From an uncultured Desulfomonile sp. (lineage in GTDB: Bacteria; Desulfobacterota; Desulfomonilia; Desulfomonilales; Desulfomonilaceae): a stretch of 13,714 bases of DNA. Both the position numbers and the translations under genes were made by a program. Position 1 is the first letter of the stretch. Each line of letters opens with the position of its first letter. The notes under the pieces were generated by a model. The model was not told the DNA's origin, did not search any database, and saw only the letters and a list, made by a program, of their open reading frames with translations. Positions 7,967 through 13,714 of the stretch are shown piece after piece. The DNA lies in the NCBI GenBank assembly GCA_903853735.1, contig CAINUH010000485.1:1-13714 (forward strand), read 5' to 3'.

Positions 7967-8435
7967 TGTCGTCCTCCCTCCGTAGTTGAACCATTCTAAC
8001 CCGCCGCCAAGAACGTTTCAACGAGAAAGCACAAAATAACCGGAAGATCCGTCTGAGTTCCCGCAACAGGATGGAGGTATAATCTCGATTGACAGACAGG
8101 TCCCTCAACTGGTGCCACATAAGCTTCCGAAGCTTGGGCTCCGCACCTTTCATGCCTTGAAGATGCGCGGTAATGCCGGCCAGGGTTTTCTTGAGATGTC
8201 GTTCCGGAATGGCAACCAGCAAGTTCTCCTTTGTTTTAAAATACTGGAAGACGGAGGCCTCATGGACACCCGAATCATGGGAAATATCTGCTATAGTGGT
8301 TTGATGAAACCCGCGTGCGGAGAAGATTTTCTCCGCAGAATCCATAATCAGTCTTAGTTTCTTGGAAGCAAGAGAGCTTCGCTGTCTGGGAACGGCTATT
8401 CTGCTTTCTGGTTCAACTATGTCGCCATCAGGCAT
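7959..8435 (-). CDS. Short TetR/AcrR-family transcriptional regulator
   Basis: A 158-residue regulator from ATG 8435 (162 residues from a TTG at 8447; neither has a clear Shine-Dalgarno sequence). The DNA-binding domain is canonical: LRLIMDSAEKIFSARGFHQT, then TIADISHDSGVHEASVFQYF and KTKENLL, which is the TetR helix-turn-helix with its recognition helix. The ligand-binding domain is short: after LLRELRR it ends in a basic, aromatic-rich tail, where typical members (~190-210 residues) continue with several more helices. The other two frames beyond this point close after roughly 10 and 17 codons, so no intact longer tail is recoverable by a single shift. It is first in the minus-strand operon and divergent from the bzd-type operon, 460 bases away; it may control either or both. 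The inducer is unknown. Confidence 0.85.
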   Translation of the reverse strand: MPDGDIVEPESRIAVPRQRSSLASKKLRLIMDSAEKIFSARGFHQTTIADISHDSGVHEASVFQYFKTKENLLVAIPERHLKKTLAGITAHLQGMKGAEPKLRKLMWHQLRDLSVNRDYTSILLRELRRIFRLFCAFSLKRSWRRVRMVQLRREDDNV

Positions 8436-8496
8436 TGCGGGGTCCAAGACACGCGAGAATGATCAGTATGCGATATTACGGCCACCCGAATATCAC

Positions 8497-8514
8497 TCAT
8501 GTCTATTTCATGTC
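8497..8514. repeat. Direct repeat TCATGTC with 11-base period upstream of TetR gene
   Basis: TCATGTC occurs at 8497-8503 and again at 8508-8514, start to start 11 bases, one DNA turn. It lies 62-79 bases before the TetR start codon. A half-site pair for a regulator is possible, but TetR operators are normally inverted repeats, so the link to this TetR protein is weak. Confidence 0.3.
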
Positions 8515-8740
8515 GAGCATTTCCTGTGACGTTGATCTAAATAGGAGAACACGGCTCACTAAAACCTAGAATTACCGGTAAGAAATGTATTGAGTTGACG
8601 AATTTTGAGCGGAGCAGTTTTTGTATCTGCCCCACTAACCCACATTCATGGGATGCTCGGCTTGCTAGAGGGCTCTATGTGCCTTGAACAATGCAACTTA
8701 GTGTCGCCCTGAAAAAGTTACGCGTAGTCTCGAAAAAATC

Positions 8741-8770
8741 TTGACAAGCATTTGGTGTAAGTTGTATTCA
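8741..8770 (+). promoter_or_regulatory. Candidate promoter for the GNAT/bzd-type operon
   Basis: A perfect -35 hexamer TTGACA (8741-8746) preceded by an A-rich stretch (CGAAAAAATC) is followed 18 bases later by TATTCA (8765-8770), a poor -10. The weak -10 would suit an activated promoter. Leader length to the GNAT start would be roughly 120 bases. Confidence 0.45.
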
Positions 8771-8895
8771 TAAACTAGGTGTCGTCAAAAATCAATCAAA
8801 ATACGCATTGGCTCGGAGTCGACCTAACTCCCATCCGGCAAAGTACAGCTCCGAGAACATTGTGCCCAAGCCTAAAGAGTAAAGGGGTGATGAGC

Positions 8896-9354
8896 ATGAA
8901 AGAGATCGAACCGGGTGGAACTGAAATCAGGGTTATGAACGAGGGCGACCTGGAGGCCATAACGGCCATTGACGCCATGTATTTCGGAGTTTCACGCCCG
9001 GAATACTACAAGGAAAAACTCGATGCAGCTACCAAAGGAGCTGGTATCAATAGCTCCCTGGTTGCCGAAGTTGACGGACAACTGGTCGGCTTTATCATGG
9101 GACAACTCTACACAGGCGAATTCGGAATTCCCGAGACCACGGCAAATCTCGATACTATCGGCGTTCATCTCATGGCCGGGGGCAAGGGCGTAGCGGGAAA
9201 ACTTATAGAGCAGTTTACCGATCAGATGGCCAAGCTTGGCGTTACGACTATTCATACTCTGGTAGACTGGAGCGACAAGGATCTTCTGCTCTTTTTCCAC
9301 CGGTCAGGGTTTGTGCCCTCGAAGCGCCTGAGTTTGGAACTCAGTATCAAGTAG
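8896..9354 (+). CDS. GNAT-family N-acetyltransferase
   Basis: A 152-residue cytoplasmic acetyltransferase. After the first strand (TEIRVMNEGDLEAITAIDAM) it shows the central sheet SSLVAEVDGQLVGFIMGQL and the acetyl-CoA-binding motif A region, LDTIGVHLMAGGKGVAGKLI, with the GGKGVAGKL loop standing for the usual Q/R-x-x-G-x-G/A. It closes with the FFHRSGFVPSKRLSLEL segment (motif B). GNATs move an acetyl group from acetyl-CoA to an amine, on small molecules or on protein lysines. The substrate is unknown. Being first in an operon with benzoyl-CoA-reductase-type genes recalls BadL of Rhodopseudomonas palustris, a GNAT linked to benzoate degradation; that parallel is by context only. The start at 8896 is chosen because GGGG at 8884-8887 is eight bases upstream; ATG 8890 would be too close. 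Confidence 0.85.
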   Translation: MKEIEPGGTEIRVMNEGDLEAITAIDAMYFGVSRPEYYKEKLDAATKGAGINSSLVAEVDGQLVGFIMGQLYTGEFGIPETTANLDTIGVHLMAGGKGVAGKLIEQFTDQMAKLGVTTIHTLVDWSDKDLLLFFHRSGFVPSKRLSLELSIK

Positions 9355-9431
9355 TAAACACGCGCTCACAATGCCCAGGCCGGAGGGGAGGGCCGATGGC
9401 ATAAGAATCCGTCGCCAAATCTCAATACCTA

Positions 9432-9539
9432 ATGACCTACGAAGGTAACATGGGAGACGAAAGGGAGTTTGACGAAAAAGCCACGGCAAACAGAATGGAC
9501 ATATTCCTGGAAAGCATGGGAATGAAAAAACCTTTCTAG
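9432..9539 (+). CDS. Possible small protein, 35 codons, between GNAT and BzdQ-like gene
   Basis: An open frame from ATG 9432 (or ATG 9450, giving 29 residues, with AAGG five bases upstream) to TAG 9537. The predicted peptide is charged and ends FLESMGMKKPF. No family is recognised. It fills most of the 249-base gap between GNAT and the BzdQ-like gene, is on the same strand and has ordinary-looking codons. It could also be the tail of a decayed gene or chance; the frame is closed by TAA a short way upstream. Confidence 0.35.
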   Translation: MTYEGNMGDEREFDEKATANRMDIFLESMGMKKPF

Positions 9540-9557
9540 TTTGTGACAATACTCGAC

Positions 9558-9579
9558 GGGCCGACTCAAGAGTCGGCCC
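9558..9579 (+). other. Perfect GC-rich hairpin in the leader of the BzdQ-like gene
   Basis: GGGCCGACTC (9558-9567) and GAGTCGGCCC (9570-9579) are exact inverted repeats with two bases between them, so about 9 bp with a 4-base loop. It is followed by CTATATTACAA rather than a T-run and ends 11 bases before GGAGG (9591-9595). It may stabilise or process the downstream mRNA, or act as a weak terminator that lowers read-through from GNAT. Confidence 0.55.
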
Positions 9580-9603
9580 CTATATTACAAGGAGGTTTTC
9601 GAT

Positions 9604-10380
9604 ATGATCACTGCAGGAATCGACTGTGGTGCTAAAAACACAAAAACTGTCATTCTTAAGGATGGCAAGATAATTGGAAAGGGAATGGTCTTCACTGGAT
9701 TCGAGCAATCTGAGGCCGTTAAGGCTTCCCTGGAGATGGCTCTGAAAGACGCCGGCATCACAGCCCAAGATCTGTCTCACATTGGCGGAACCGGGTCTGG
9801 AGCCAAATCAATCCAAGAAGCGGACGTTAAGGTTAACGATATCAAAGCTATGTCTATGGCTGCCCATTATTTTTTCCCGCATTCCAGGACCGTGGCAGAC
9901 GTGGGAGCGGAAGAAGGTCGAGCGGCAAAATGCGATGAGAAGGGCAACGTTGTCGACTTTGCCATCAATGAAAAGTGCGCCGCCGGTGCCGGGGCTTTCA
10001 TAGAGGCCATGGGCCGAGCCTTGGAAACACCGCTAACCGAGATGGGAGAGTTGGCGCTTTCTTCTGACAAGGCAATTGCGATGAACGCTCAGTGTACCAT
10101 ATTCGCCGAATCGGAAGTGGTAGGTTTGATCCATGCTAAGACTGCGAAAAAGGACATCAGCAAAGCCATTCACGACGCTATGGCCAGCCGAATCGTTTCC
10201 ATGATTCGCCGTATCGGAGTAAATCCTGACATAGTCATGATCGGCGGCGTTGCCTACAATTCCGGCTTCGTGAGTGCGCTCCACAGAGAACTCGCTGTGG
10301 AGAAAATCTACGTACCGGAAGATCCCGAATTTGGAGCTGCCGTGGGCGCAGCAGTCGTAGCTGCCGTGGACGGTCAATAA
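9604..10380 (+). CDS. bzdQ: BzdQ-like ATPase subunit of ATP-dependent benzoyl-CoA reductase (BcrD/BadG/HgdC family)
   Basis: A 258-residue cytoplasmic ATPase of the ASKHA fold. Partnered with a P-type subunit, such proteins bind one bridging [4Fe-4S] cluster and use ATP hydrolysis to push electrons to the catalytic subunits, which reduce benzoyl-CoA to cyclohexadienoyl-CoA. Visible: phosphate-1 loop TAGIDCGAKNTK (3-14), phosphate-2 loop ADVGAEEGRAAK (98-109), cluster cysteines Cys125 in NEKCAAGAG and Cys164 in NAQCTIFAESE, and the adenosine motif IGGVAYNSG (213-221). GAEEGR in place of GGQDxK is the D/Q-subunit version rather than the A/P version. A strong GGAGG precedes the ATG by eight bases. 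The BzdP-like gene follows after 33 bases. BzdN/BzdO-type catalytic genes are absent upstream, so it might serve another 2-hydroxyacyl-CoA-dehydratase-type enzyme. Confidence 0.9.
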   Translation: MITAGIDCGAKNTKTVILKDGKIIGKGMVFTGFEQSEAVKASLEMALKDAGITAQDLSHIGGTGSGAKSIQEADVKVNDIKAMSMAAHYFFPHSRTVADVGAEEGRAAKCDEKGNVVDFAINEKCAAGAGAFIEAMGRALETPLTEMGELALSSDKAIAMNAQCTIFAESEVVGLIHAKTAKKDISKAIHDAMASRIVSMIRRIGVNPDIVMIGGVAYNSGFVSALHRELAVEKIYVPEDPEFGAAVGAAVVAAVDGQ

Positions 10381-10413
10381 CCACTATTCAAATAAAGATC
10401 GGAGGATATACAA

Positions 10414-11301
10414 ATGCCTGAGGAGAAAAAACCTGAATTCTGGCGGTGGTTGGAGACTAACTGGGTAAATCCCGATATTAAGTGGGAAGACGCACAAATC
10501 ATCACCGCCGGGATCGATGTGGGATCGGTCAGTTCACAGGCCTTGGTAATGACAGACGGGGAAATCTATGCTTACGGCAACATGAGGACCGGTTCGGACA
10601 GCCCAGACAGCGCGAGAAACGCTCTGAAGTTCGCGTTGGAAAAAACTACCCTTCCCCAGGAGAAAATACATTACTGTATCGGCACCGGTTATGGGAGAGT
10701 CAACGTGCCGATGGCCGACAGGAGTGTCACGGAGATCGCGTGCCATGCCAGAGGCGCAAATTTCATATATGGCCCCCAAGTGAGAACTGTTCTCGACGTA
10801 GGCGGGCAAGACATCAAAGCTATTCGCTGCGACGACAAGGGGAAGGTCACTAACTTCCTTATGAATGACAAGTGTGCGGCTGGTACTGGTCGAGGGATGG
10901 AAGTCTTTTCAGATCTTCTCTCAGTTCCCATTGGCGATGTCGGCGACCGTTCGTTCCAAATAGAAAAGGAGCCCATCGCAGTCTCCAGCACATGCGTCGT
11001 CTACGCCAAGTCCGAGGCTACAGGCCTCTTGCGCAAGGGGCTTGACACAAATGAAGTCCTGGCGGCGTACTGTTCAGCAATGGCAGACAGGATCTATTCC
11101 CTTCTCGAACGTGTCGGAGTCGAACCTGAGTTCGCTATTACGGGCGGAATGGCAAAGAACAGAGGTGTTATCGACAGACTGAAGAAGAAAATGGGGATTG
11201 AACCCATGAAGACCAAATGGGACACGCAATTGGCAGGCGCAGTCGGAGCGGCACTCTTCGGCTATGCCCTGACCAAGAAGGGAAAAGGGAGCGGCAACTA
11301 A
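10414..11301 (+). CDS. bzdP: BzdP-like ATPase subunit of ATP-dependent benzoyl-CoA reductase (BcrA/BadF/HgdC family)
   Basis: A 295-residue partner of the preceding gene. It carries the N-terminal extension typical of bzd-type P subunits (PEFWRWLETNWVNPDIKW, 7-24) before the ASKHA ATPase core: phosphate-1 loop TAGIDVGSVSSQA (31-43), the RTGSDSPDSA stretch (58-67), phosphate-2 loop DVGGQDIKAI (128-137), cluster cysteines Cys154 in MNDKCAAGTGRGMEVF and Cys194 in SSTCVVYAKSEATG, and the adenosine motif TGGMAKNRG (243-251). The two cysteines per subunit would share one [4Fe-4S] cluster at the interface with the Q-like subunit. The ribosome-binding site GGAGG precedes the ATG. The gene order Q then P is the reverse of the known bzdNOPQ arrangement. 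A hairpin begins eight bases after the stop. Confidence 0.92.
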   Translation: MPEEKKPEFWRWLETNWVNPDIKWEDAQIITAGIDVGSVSSQALVMTDGEIYAYGNMRTGSDSPDSARNALKFALEKTTLPQEKIHYCIGTGYGRVNVPMADRSVTEIACHARGANFIYGPQVRTVLDVGGQDIKAIRCDDKGKVTNFLMNDKCAAGTGRGMEVFSDLLSVPIGDVGDRSFQIEKEPIAVSSTCVVYAKSEATGLLRKGLDTNEVLAAYCSAMADRIYSLLERVGVEPEFAITGGMAKNRGVIDRLKKKMGIEPMKTKWDTQLAGAVGAALFGYALTKKGKGSGN

Positions 11302-11309
11302 TCGTGTAC

Positions 11310-11343
11310 CGCCACTGGTCCCACCATAGACTGCCCAGTGGCG
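11310..11343 (+). other. Perfect 9-bp hairpin directly after the BzdP-like gene
   Basis: CGCCACTGG (11310-11318) and CCAGTGGCG (11335-11343) are exact inverted repeats with a 16-base loop, starting eight bases after the bzdP stop. No U-tract follows. It probably protects the 3' end of the bzdQP segment or partly reduces read-through into the ferredoxin gene. Confidence 0.5.
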
Positions 11344-11414
11344 CAGAGACCACCTGAAAAAGGGATCCACTGTGCCTCTGCTTTTCTGTGACTCACAAAC
11401 GACAGGACAATATC

Positions 11415-11705
11415 ATGCTGGCTAACCACGGCTATAGTGACGGGTCGGGCAATTATTTCATCACCATTGATACCGACAAATGTAATGCCTGCGGCGACTG
11501 CGTGACGGCCTGCCCGGTCCAGATCTTTCTGGTCGTAGATGAGGACCCGAACGATCCTATGAACGATGAGCCGTTGGCAATCGTGGCTCAGGAAAAGAAA
11601 AAGAAAATCAAGTACGAATGCGGCCCTTGCAAGCCGCCCACGGACAGGCCGCGGCTGCCATGTATGGCTGCCTGTAAACCAGGAGCTATCTCCCATTCCT
11701 GGTAA
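11415..11705 (+). CDS. 8-cysteine ferredoxin-like protein with expanded second cluster motif
   Basis: A 96-residue small iron-sulfur protein. The first cluster site is standard, CNACGDCVTACP (Cys23, 26, 29, 33). The second is C-x2-C-x10-C-x3-C-K-P (Cys69, 72, 83, 87), spaced wider than the C-x2-C-x2-C of bacterial ferredoxins; a lysine-rich stretch (KKKKIKYE) precedes it. It probably holds two [4Fe-4S] clusters and carries low-potential electrons from the flavoprotein downstream to BzdPQ, as BzdM ferredoxin is thought to do in Azoarcus; the role rests on context. The start at ATG 11415 is supported by AGGA eight bases upstream; an in-frame GTG at 11388 would add nine residues. It follows bzdP by 113 bases and precedes the flavoprotein by a 299-base gap. 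Confidence 0.85.
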   Translation: MLANHGYSDGSGNYFITIDTDKCNACGDCVTACPVQIFLVVDEDPNDPMNDEPLAIVAQEKKKKIKYECGPCKPPTDRPRLPCMAACKPGAISHSW

Positions 11706-12004
11706 GAATGGTCACGATGAGTACGCGGACAAGCTCGTGTCGATAAGTTCTTAGGAAGTGATACAGATCCTCGCCTGCCAAGGGAAAGGACTGTAATACG
11801 GAATTCCTTTCAAAAACTACCTATATTACTGATAGAGTCTCATAATAAAACCTCAGTACCTACGGGAGTTTATGCCAGTCGTCATTCATGTTACGACCGC
11901 TGTGAGGCACAGTGGGGATGACCTGAGTCGGATCTCCCTGTGCCCGATAAACCAGGTCATTAGTCGTTCGATAGCATTGGAAATCCGTCCAGGAGATAAA
12001 CACA
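11706..12004 (+). other. 299-base leader between ferredoxin and flavoprotein genes
   Basis: No gene is visible. It holds a weak inverted repeat (GAAAGGA 11784-11790 / TCCTTTC 11805-11811) and then the alternative hairpins at 11906-11960. AGGAG nine bases before ATG 12005 is the ribosome-binding site. I see no convincing promoter. Confidence 0.45.
11906..11960 (+). promoter_or_regulatory. Leader with two mutually exclusive hairpins upstream of the flavoprotein gene
   Basis: Pairing 1: GGCACAG (11906-11912) with CTGTGCC (11938-11944), extended inward by GGGGAT with ATCTCC (one bulge, one G-U) and by GAC with GTC. Pairing 2: ATGACCTG (11918-11925) with CAGGTCAT (11953-11960), an exact 8-bp repeat. 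Both use bases 11918-11925, so they cannot form together. The arrangement recalls an attenuator or switch, but no known riboswitch class is recognised and no U-tract follows. Confidence 0.35.
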
Positions 12005-13714
12005 ATGATTACCATAAGGATAAACGACAACCCATTTGAGGCCAAGCCTACCGACAACATTCTGGGCGTTGCACGGCGGGAGGAAATTTACATTCCCACC
12101 CTTTGCTATCACCCAGATCTTCCGCCTAGAAAGGGCGGAGAGCCTGTAGCAGAAGTTTATCAGGGTCAAGTCAGATTTGAAAATCATCGTGATAAGACGC
12201 CTGCGGGCGGACTGGAGTCTGGATGTGGGCTTTGTGTCGTGGAAAGACTTGATTCCGGAGAATTGATACCGGCTTGTCTTACTGAAGTCTACCATGGGAT
12301 GTCGGTGGCCACAGATTCTCCTCGAGTTAAAGAGCGTAGGCAGCACAAACTGGCAGAAATTTTGGCCGATCACCCCCACGCCTGTCTGACCTGCGCACAG
12401 CGTCAGGGGTGCCCTCGGACTCAGTGCTCTTCCAACGTGCCTGAGAATGAGCGGTGCTGCCCCCAATTGGGAAACTGCGAACTTCAAAAAGTGGCCGAAT
12501 ATGTTGGGATAAATCCGACTACGGCCAAGTGGATACCCACCTCTCTTCCAATTCTTGATGAAGATCCGCTGTTAACCCGCAATTATAATCTTTGCATCTC
12601 ATGCACTCGGTGTGTGAGAGCTTGTAGGGACCTGAGAGGTATAGAAGCCATCGGATTTGTGTATGATCAGGACGGAAAAGTGACAATAGGCTCGGTCGGT
12701 CCCACTTTGACAGACTCGGGCTGCAAGTTCTGTGCGGCTTGTGTAGAAGTCTGCCCTACCGGTGCTATAATGGACAAAGGGATACGGCCACAGGACAAAG
12801 AAAAAGAATTGCTTCCCTGCGTTGACGCGTGTCCGGCAGGAATAAATATCCCCTGGTATGTGAGACTGGTGGCTGACGGCAAAGCCGACGAAGCCCATTC
12901 AGTAATACGCGAACGAGTTCCTTTACCCGGTATTCTAGGAAGGGTTTGTGTCCGTCCCTGCGAGGCGGTCTGCCGCCGAGGCCTGGTGAATGAGCCCATC
13001 TCAATATGCGCCCTGAAACGGTTCGCGGCCGACAATCAGACTGATTCATGGAGGTCTCGTCTGGTCGTTGCCCCACCCACCGGGAGAAAAGCGGCCGTTC
13101 TAGGGGCTGGACCCGGTGGCCTGACAGCCGCATTTTACCTGAAGATGATGGGACACGATGTCACGGTATTTGATGCCCGGCCCAAACCGGGCGGCATGAT
13201 GAGATACGGCATTCCCCGCTACCGGCTCCCTGACAGTGTACTGGACAGAGAAATAGCAGAGATATTTTCTCTTGGGGTGGGATTTCAACCCAATAAGTCT
13301 ATCGGCAGAGATATTTCTCTTTCCTCTCTCAGGCAAACTCACGACGCGGTGTTTATAGCAACCGGCGCGCCTCTAAGCAGGAAGATTCCCGTTGATGGAG
13401 TGGATCTCACGCAGGTTTATTGGGGGGTGGACTTCCTCAGGGAAGTCAACCAGGGAGCAGAGATAAAAATGGCCGGTAGGGTGGTCGTAATCGGTGGTGG
13501 GGCGGTTGCCATTGACGTTGCTCTAACCGCTCGCCGGCTTGGGGCTGACGAGGTCCATCTGGTTTGCCTGGAAGACCGCGGGGAAATGCCTGCGCACACG
13601 TGGGAAATCAAAGACGCTGAAGAAGAAGGCGTCGTAATACAAAACTGTTGGGGACCTATGGAAGTGGTCGAACAGCAAGGCGGCGTCAAAGGGATTTGTT
13701 TCAAGAAATGCGTC
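12005..13714 (+). CDS. NuoG/GltD-type iron-sulfur flavoprotein, NAD(P)H:ferredoxin oxidoreductase-like (cut by window edge)
   Basis: The first 570 residues of a large cytoplasmic oxidoreductase that runs off the right edge. Order: a [2Fe-2S] domain (Cys34, 74, 77, 91); a NuoG-like His-Cys region, HPHACLTC (123-130) then GNCELQ (156-161); a double [4Fe-4S] domain (Cys197, 200, 203, 207 and 240, 243, 246, 250); a GltD/DPD-type helical domain with Cys272, 276, 315, 319 and 323; then the FAD loop LGAGPGGLTAA (366-376) and NAD(P) loop VIGGGAVAIDVA (495-506). It likely uses NAD(P)H to reduce ferredoxin, or the reverse, like KorC/BzdV-type proteins beside class I benzoyl-CoA reductase. Odd: ~28 extra residues between Cys34 and Cys74, and an insert holding Cys136, 141, 151 and 152. 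AGGAG nine bases upstream supports the ATG. Confidence 0.88.
   Translation, partial: MITIRINDNPFEAKPTDNILGVARREEIYIPTLCYHPDLPPRKGGEPVAEVYQGQVRFENHRDKTPAGGLESGCGLCVVERLDSGELIPACLTEVYHGMSVATDSPRVKERRQHKLAEILADHPHACLTCAQRQGCPRTQCSSNVPENERCCPQLGNCELQKVAEYVGINPTTAKWIPTSLPILDEDPLLTRNYNLCISCTRCVRACRDLRGIEAIGFVYDQDGKVTIGSVGPTLTDSGCKFCAACVEVCPTGAIMDKGIRPQDKEKELLPCVDACPAGINIPWYVRLVADGKADEAHSVIRERVPLPGILGRVCVRPCEAVCRRGLVNEPISICALKRFAADNQTDSWRSRLVVAPPTGRKAAVLGAGPGGLTAAFYLKMMGHDVTVFDARPKPGGMMRYGIPRYRLPDSVLDREIAEIFSLGVGFQPNKSIGRDISLSSLRQTHDAVFIATGAPLSRKIPVDGVDLTQVYWGVDFLREVNQGAEIKMAGRVVVIGGGAVAIDVALTARRLGADEVHLVCLEDRGEMPAHTWEIKDAEEEGVVIQNCWGPMEVVEQQGGVKGICFKKCV

Larger units (their letters stand above)
8436..8895. 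other. Divergent intergenic region between TetR operon and GNAT/bzd-type operon
   Basis: No convincing gene in these 460 bases. It contains a candidate plus-strand promoter (8741-8770), the helical-turn direct repeat at 8497-8514 near the TetR gene, the small palindrome TTACCGGTAA in the 8570s, and a 7-bp inverted pair CAACTTA (8694-8700) / TAAGTTG (8758-8764) whose second arm lies in the promoter spacer. An in-frame extension of the GNAT gene back to 8779 exists but lacks a ribosome-binding site. Confidence 0.5.

Noticed and set aside
8694..8764. CAACTTA / TAAGTTG inverted pair as a TetR operator
   Set aside because: The arms are only 7 bases and 57 bases apart, unlike compact TetR operators; likely chance.
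8779..8895. Upstream extension of the GNAT gene to 8779
   Set aside because: The extra 39 codons have no ribosome-binding site, show no GNAT homology and begin almost inside the candidate promoter.
11784..11811. GAAAGGA...TCCTTTC as terminator of the ferredoxin gene
   Set aside because: Short A/T-containing stem with a 14-base loop and no T-run; too weak to call.
1..13714. CRISPR array, tRNA/rRNA genes, transposase or phage genes
   Set aside because: I saw no regularly spaced repeats, cloverleaf-like segments, rRNA-like stretches or mobile-element proteins on either strand.

Overview
The window looks like chromosomal DNA of a strictly anaerobic bacterium, most likely a Desulfobacterota (delta-proteobacterial) relative of the sulfate-reducing or syntrophic aromatic degraders. 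That is inferred from gene content and the moderate base composition; there is no rRNA or other phylogenetic marker. Both window edges cut a gene.

Left block, minus strand (1-5129): the 5' end of a YhaM-type OB-fold/HD 3'-5' exoribonuclease; a 792-residue protein that joins a PlsB/DHAPAT-like acyltransferase to a GpsA-like glycerol-3-phosphate dehydrogenase; a secreted PsbP-like protein with a long proline-rich tail; and a membrane-anchored family 2 glycosyltransferase of the HpnB/CrtQ type. The theme is envelope lipid and surface chemistry. A 451-base gap with one good sigma70-type promoter (5479-5507) then leads to a plus-strand secreted parvulin-type peptidyl-prolyl isomerase (5581-6483), which ends in a large hairpin shared with a convergent operon.

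Middle block, minus strand (6625-8435): a tight three-gene operon of a short TetR-family regulator, an unknown acidic protein (8-base overlap) and a second acidic protein resembling DUF6178 proteins (4-base gap).

Right block, plus strand (8896-13714): a GNAT acetyltransferase, a possible 35-codon small ORF, two BcrA/BcrD/BadF/BadG ATPases best matched to BzdQ and BzdP of ATP-dependent (class I, bzd-type) benzoyl-CoA reductase, an 8-cysteine ferredoxin, and the first 570 residues of a large iron-sulfur flavoprotein (NuoG-like N-terminus plus GltD-like FAD/NAD(P) module). Together these form an electron-supply and ATP-driven electron-activation module: NAD(P)H -> flavoprotein -> ferredoxin -> BzdPQ -> a catalytic (R)-2-hydroxyacyl-CoA-dehydratase-type pair (BzdN/O-like). 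No catalytic pair is present in the window, and the order is Q then P, unlike the known N-O-P-Q order. This incomplete, rearranged module and the unusual cysteine insertions of the flavoprotein are the most interesting points. A second theme is hairpins without U-tracts in most intercistronic gaps, one of which (11906-11960) offers two mutually exclusive pairings.
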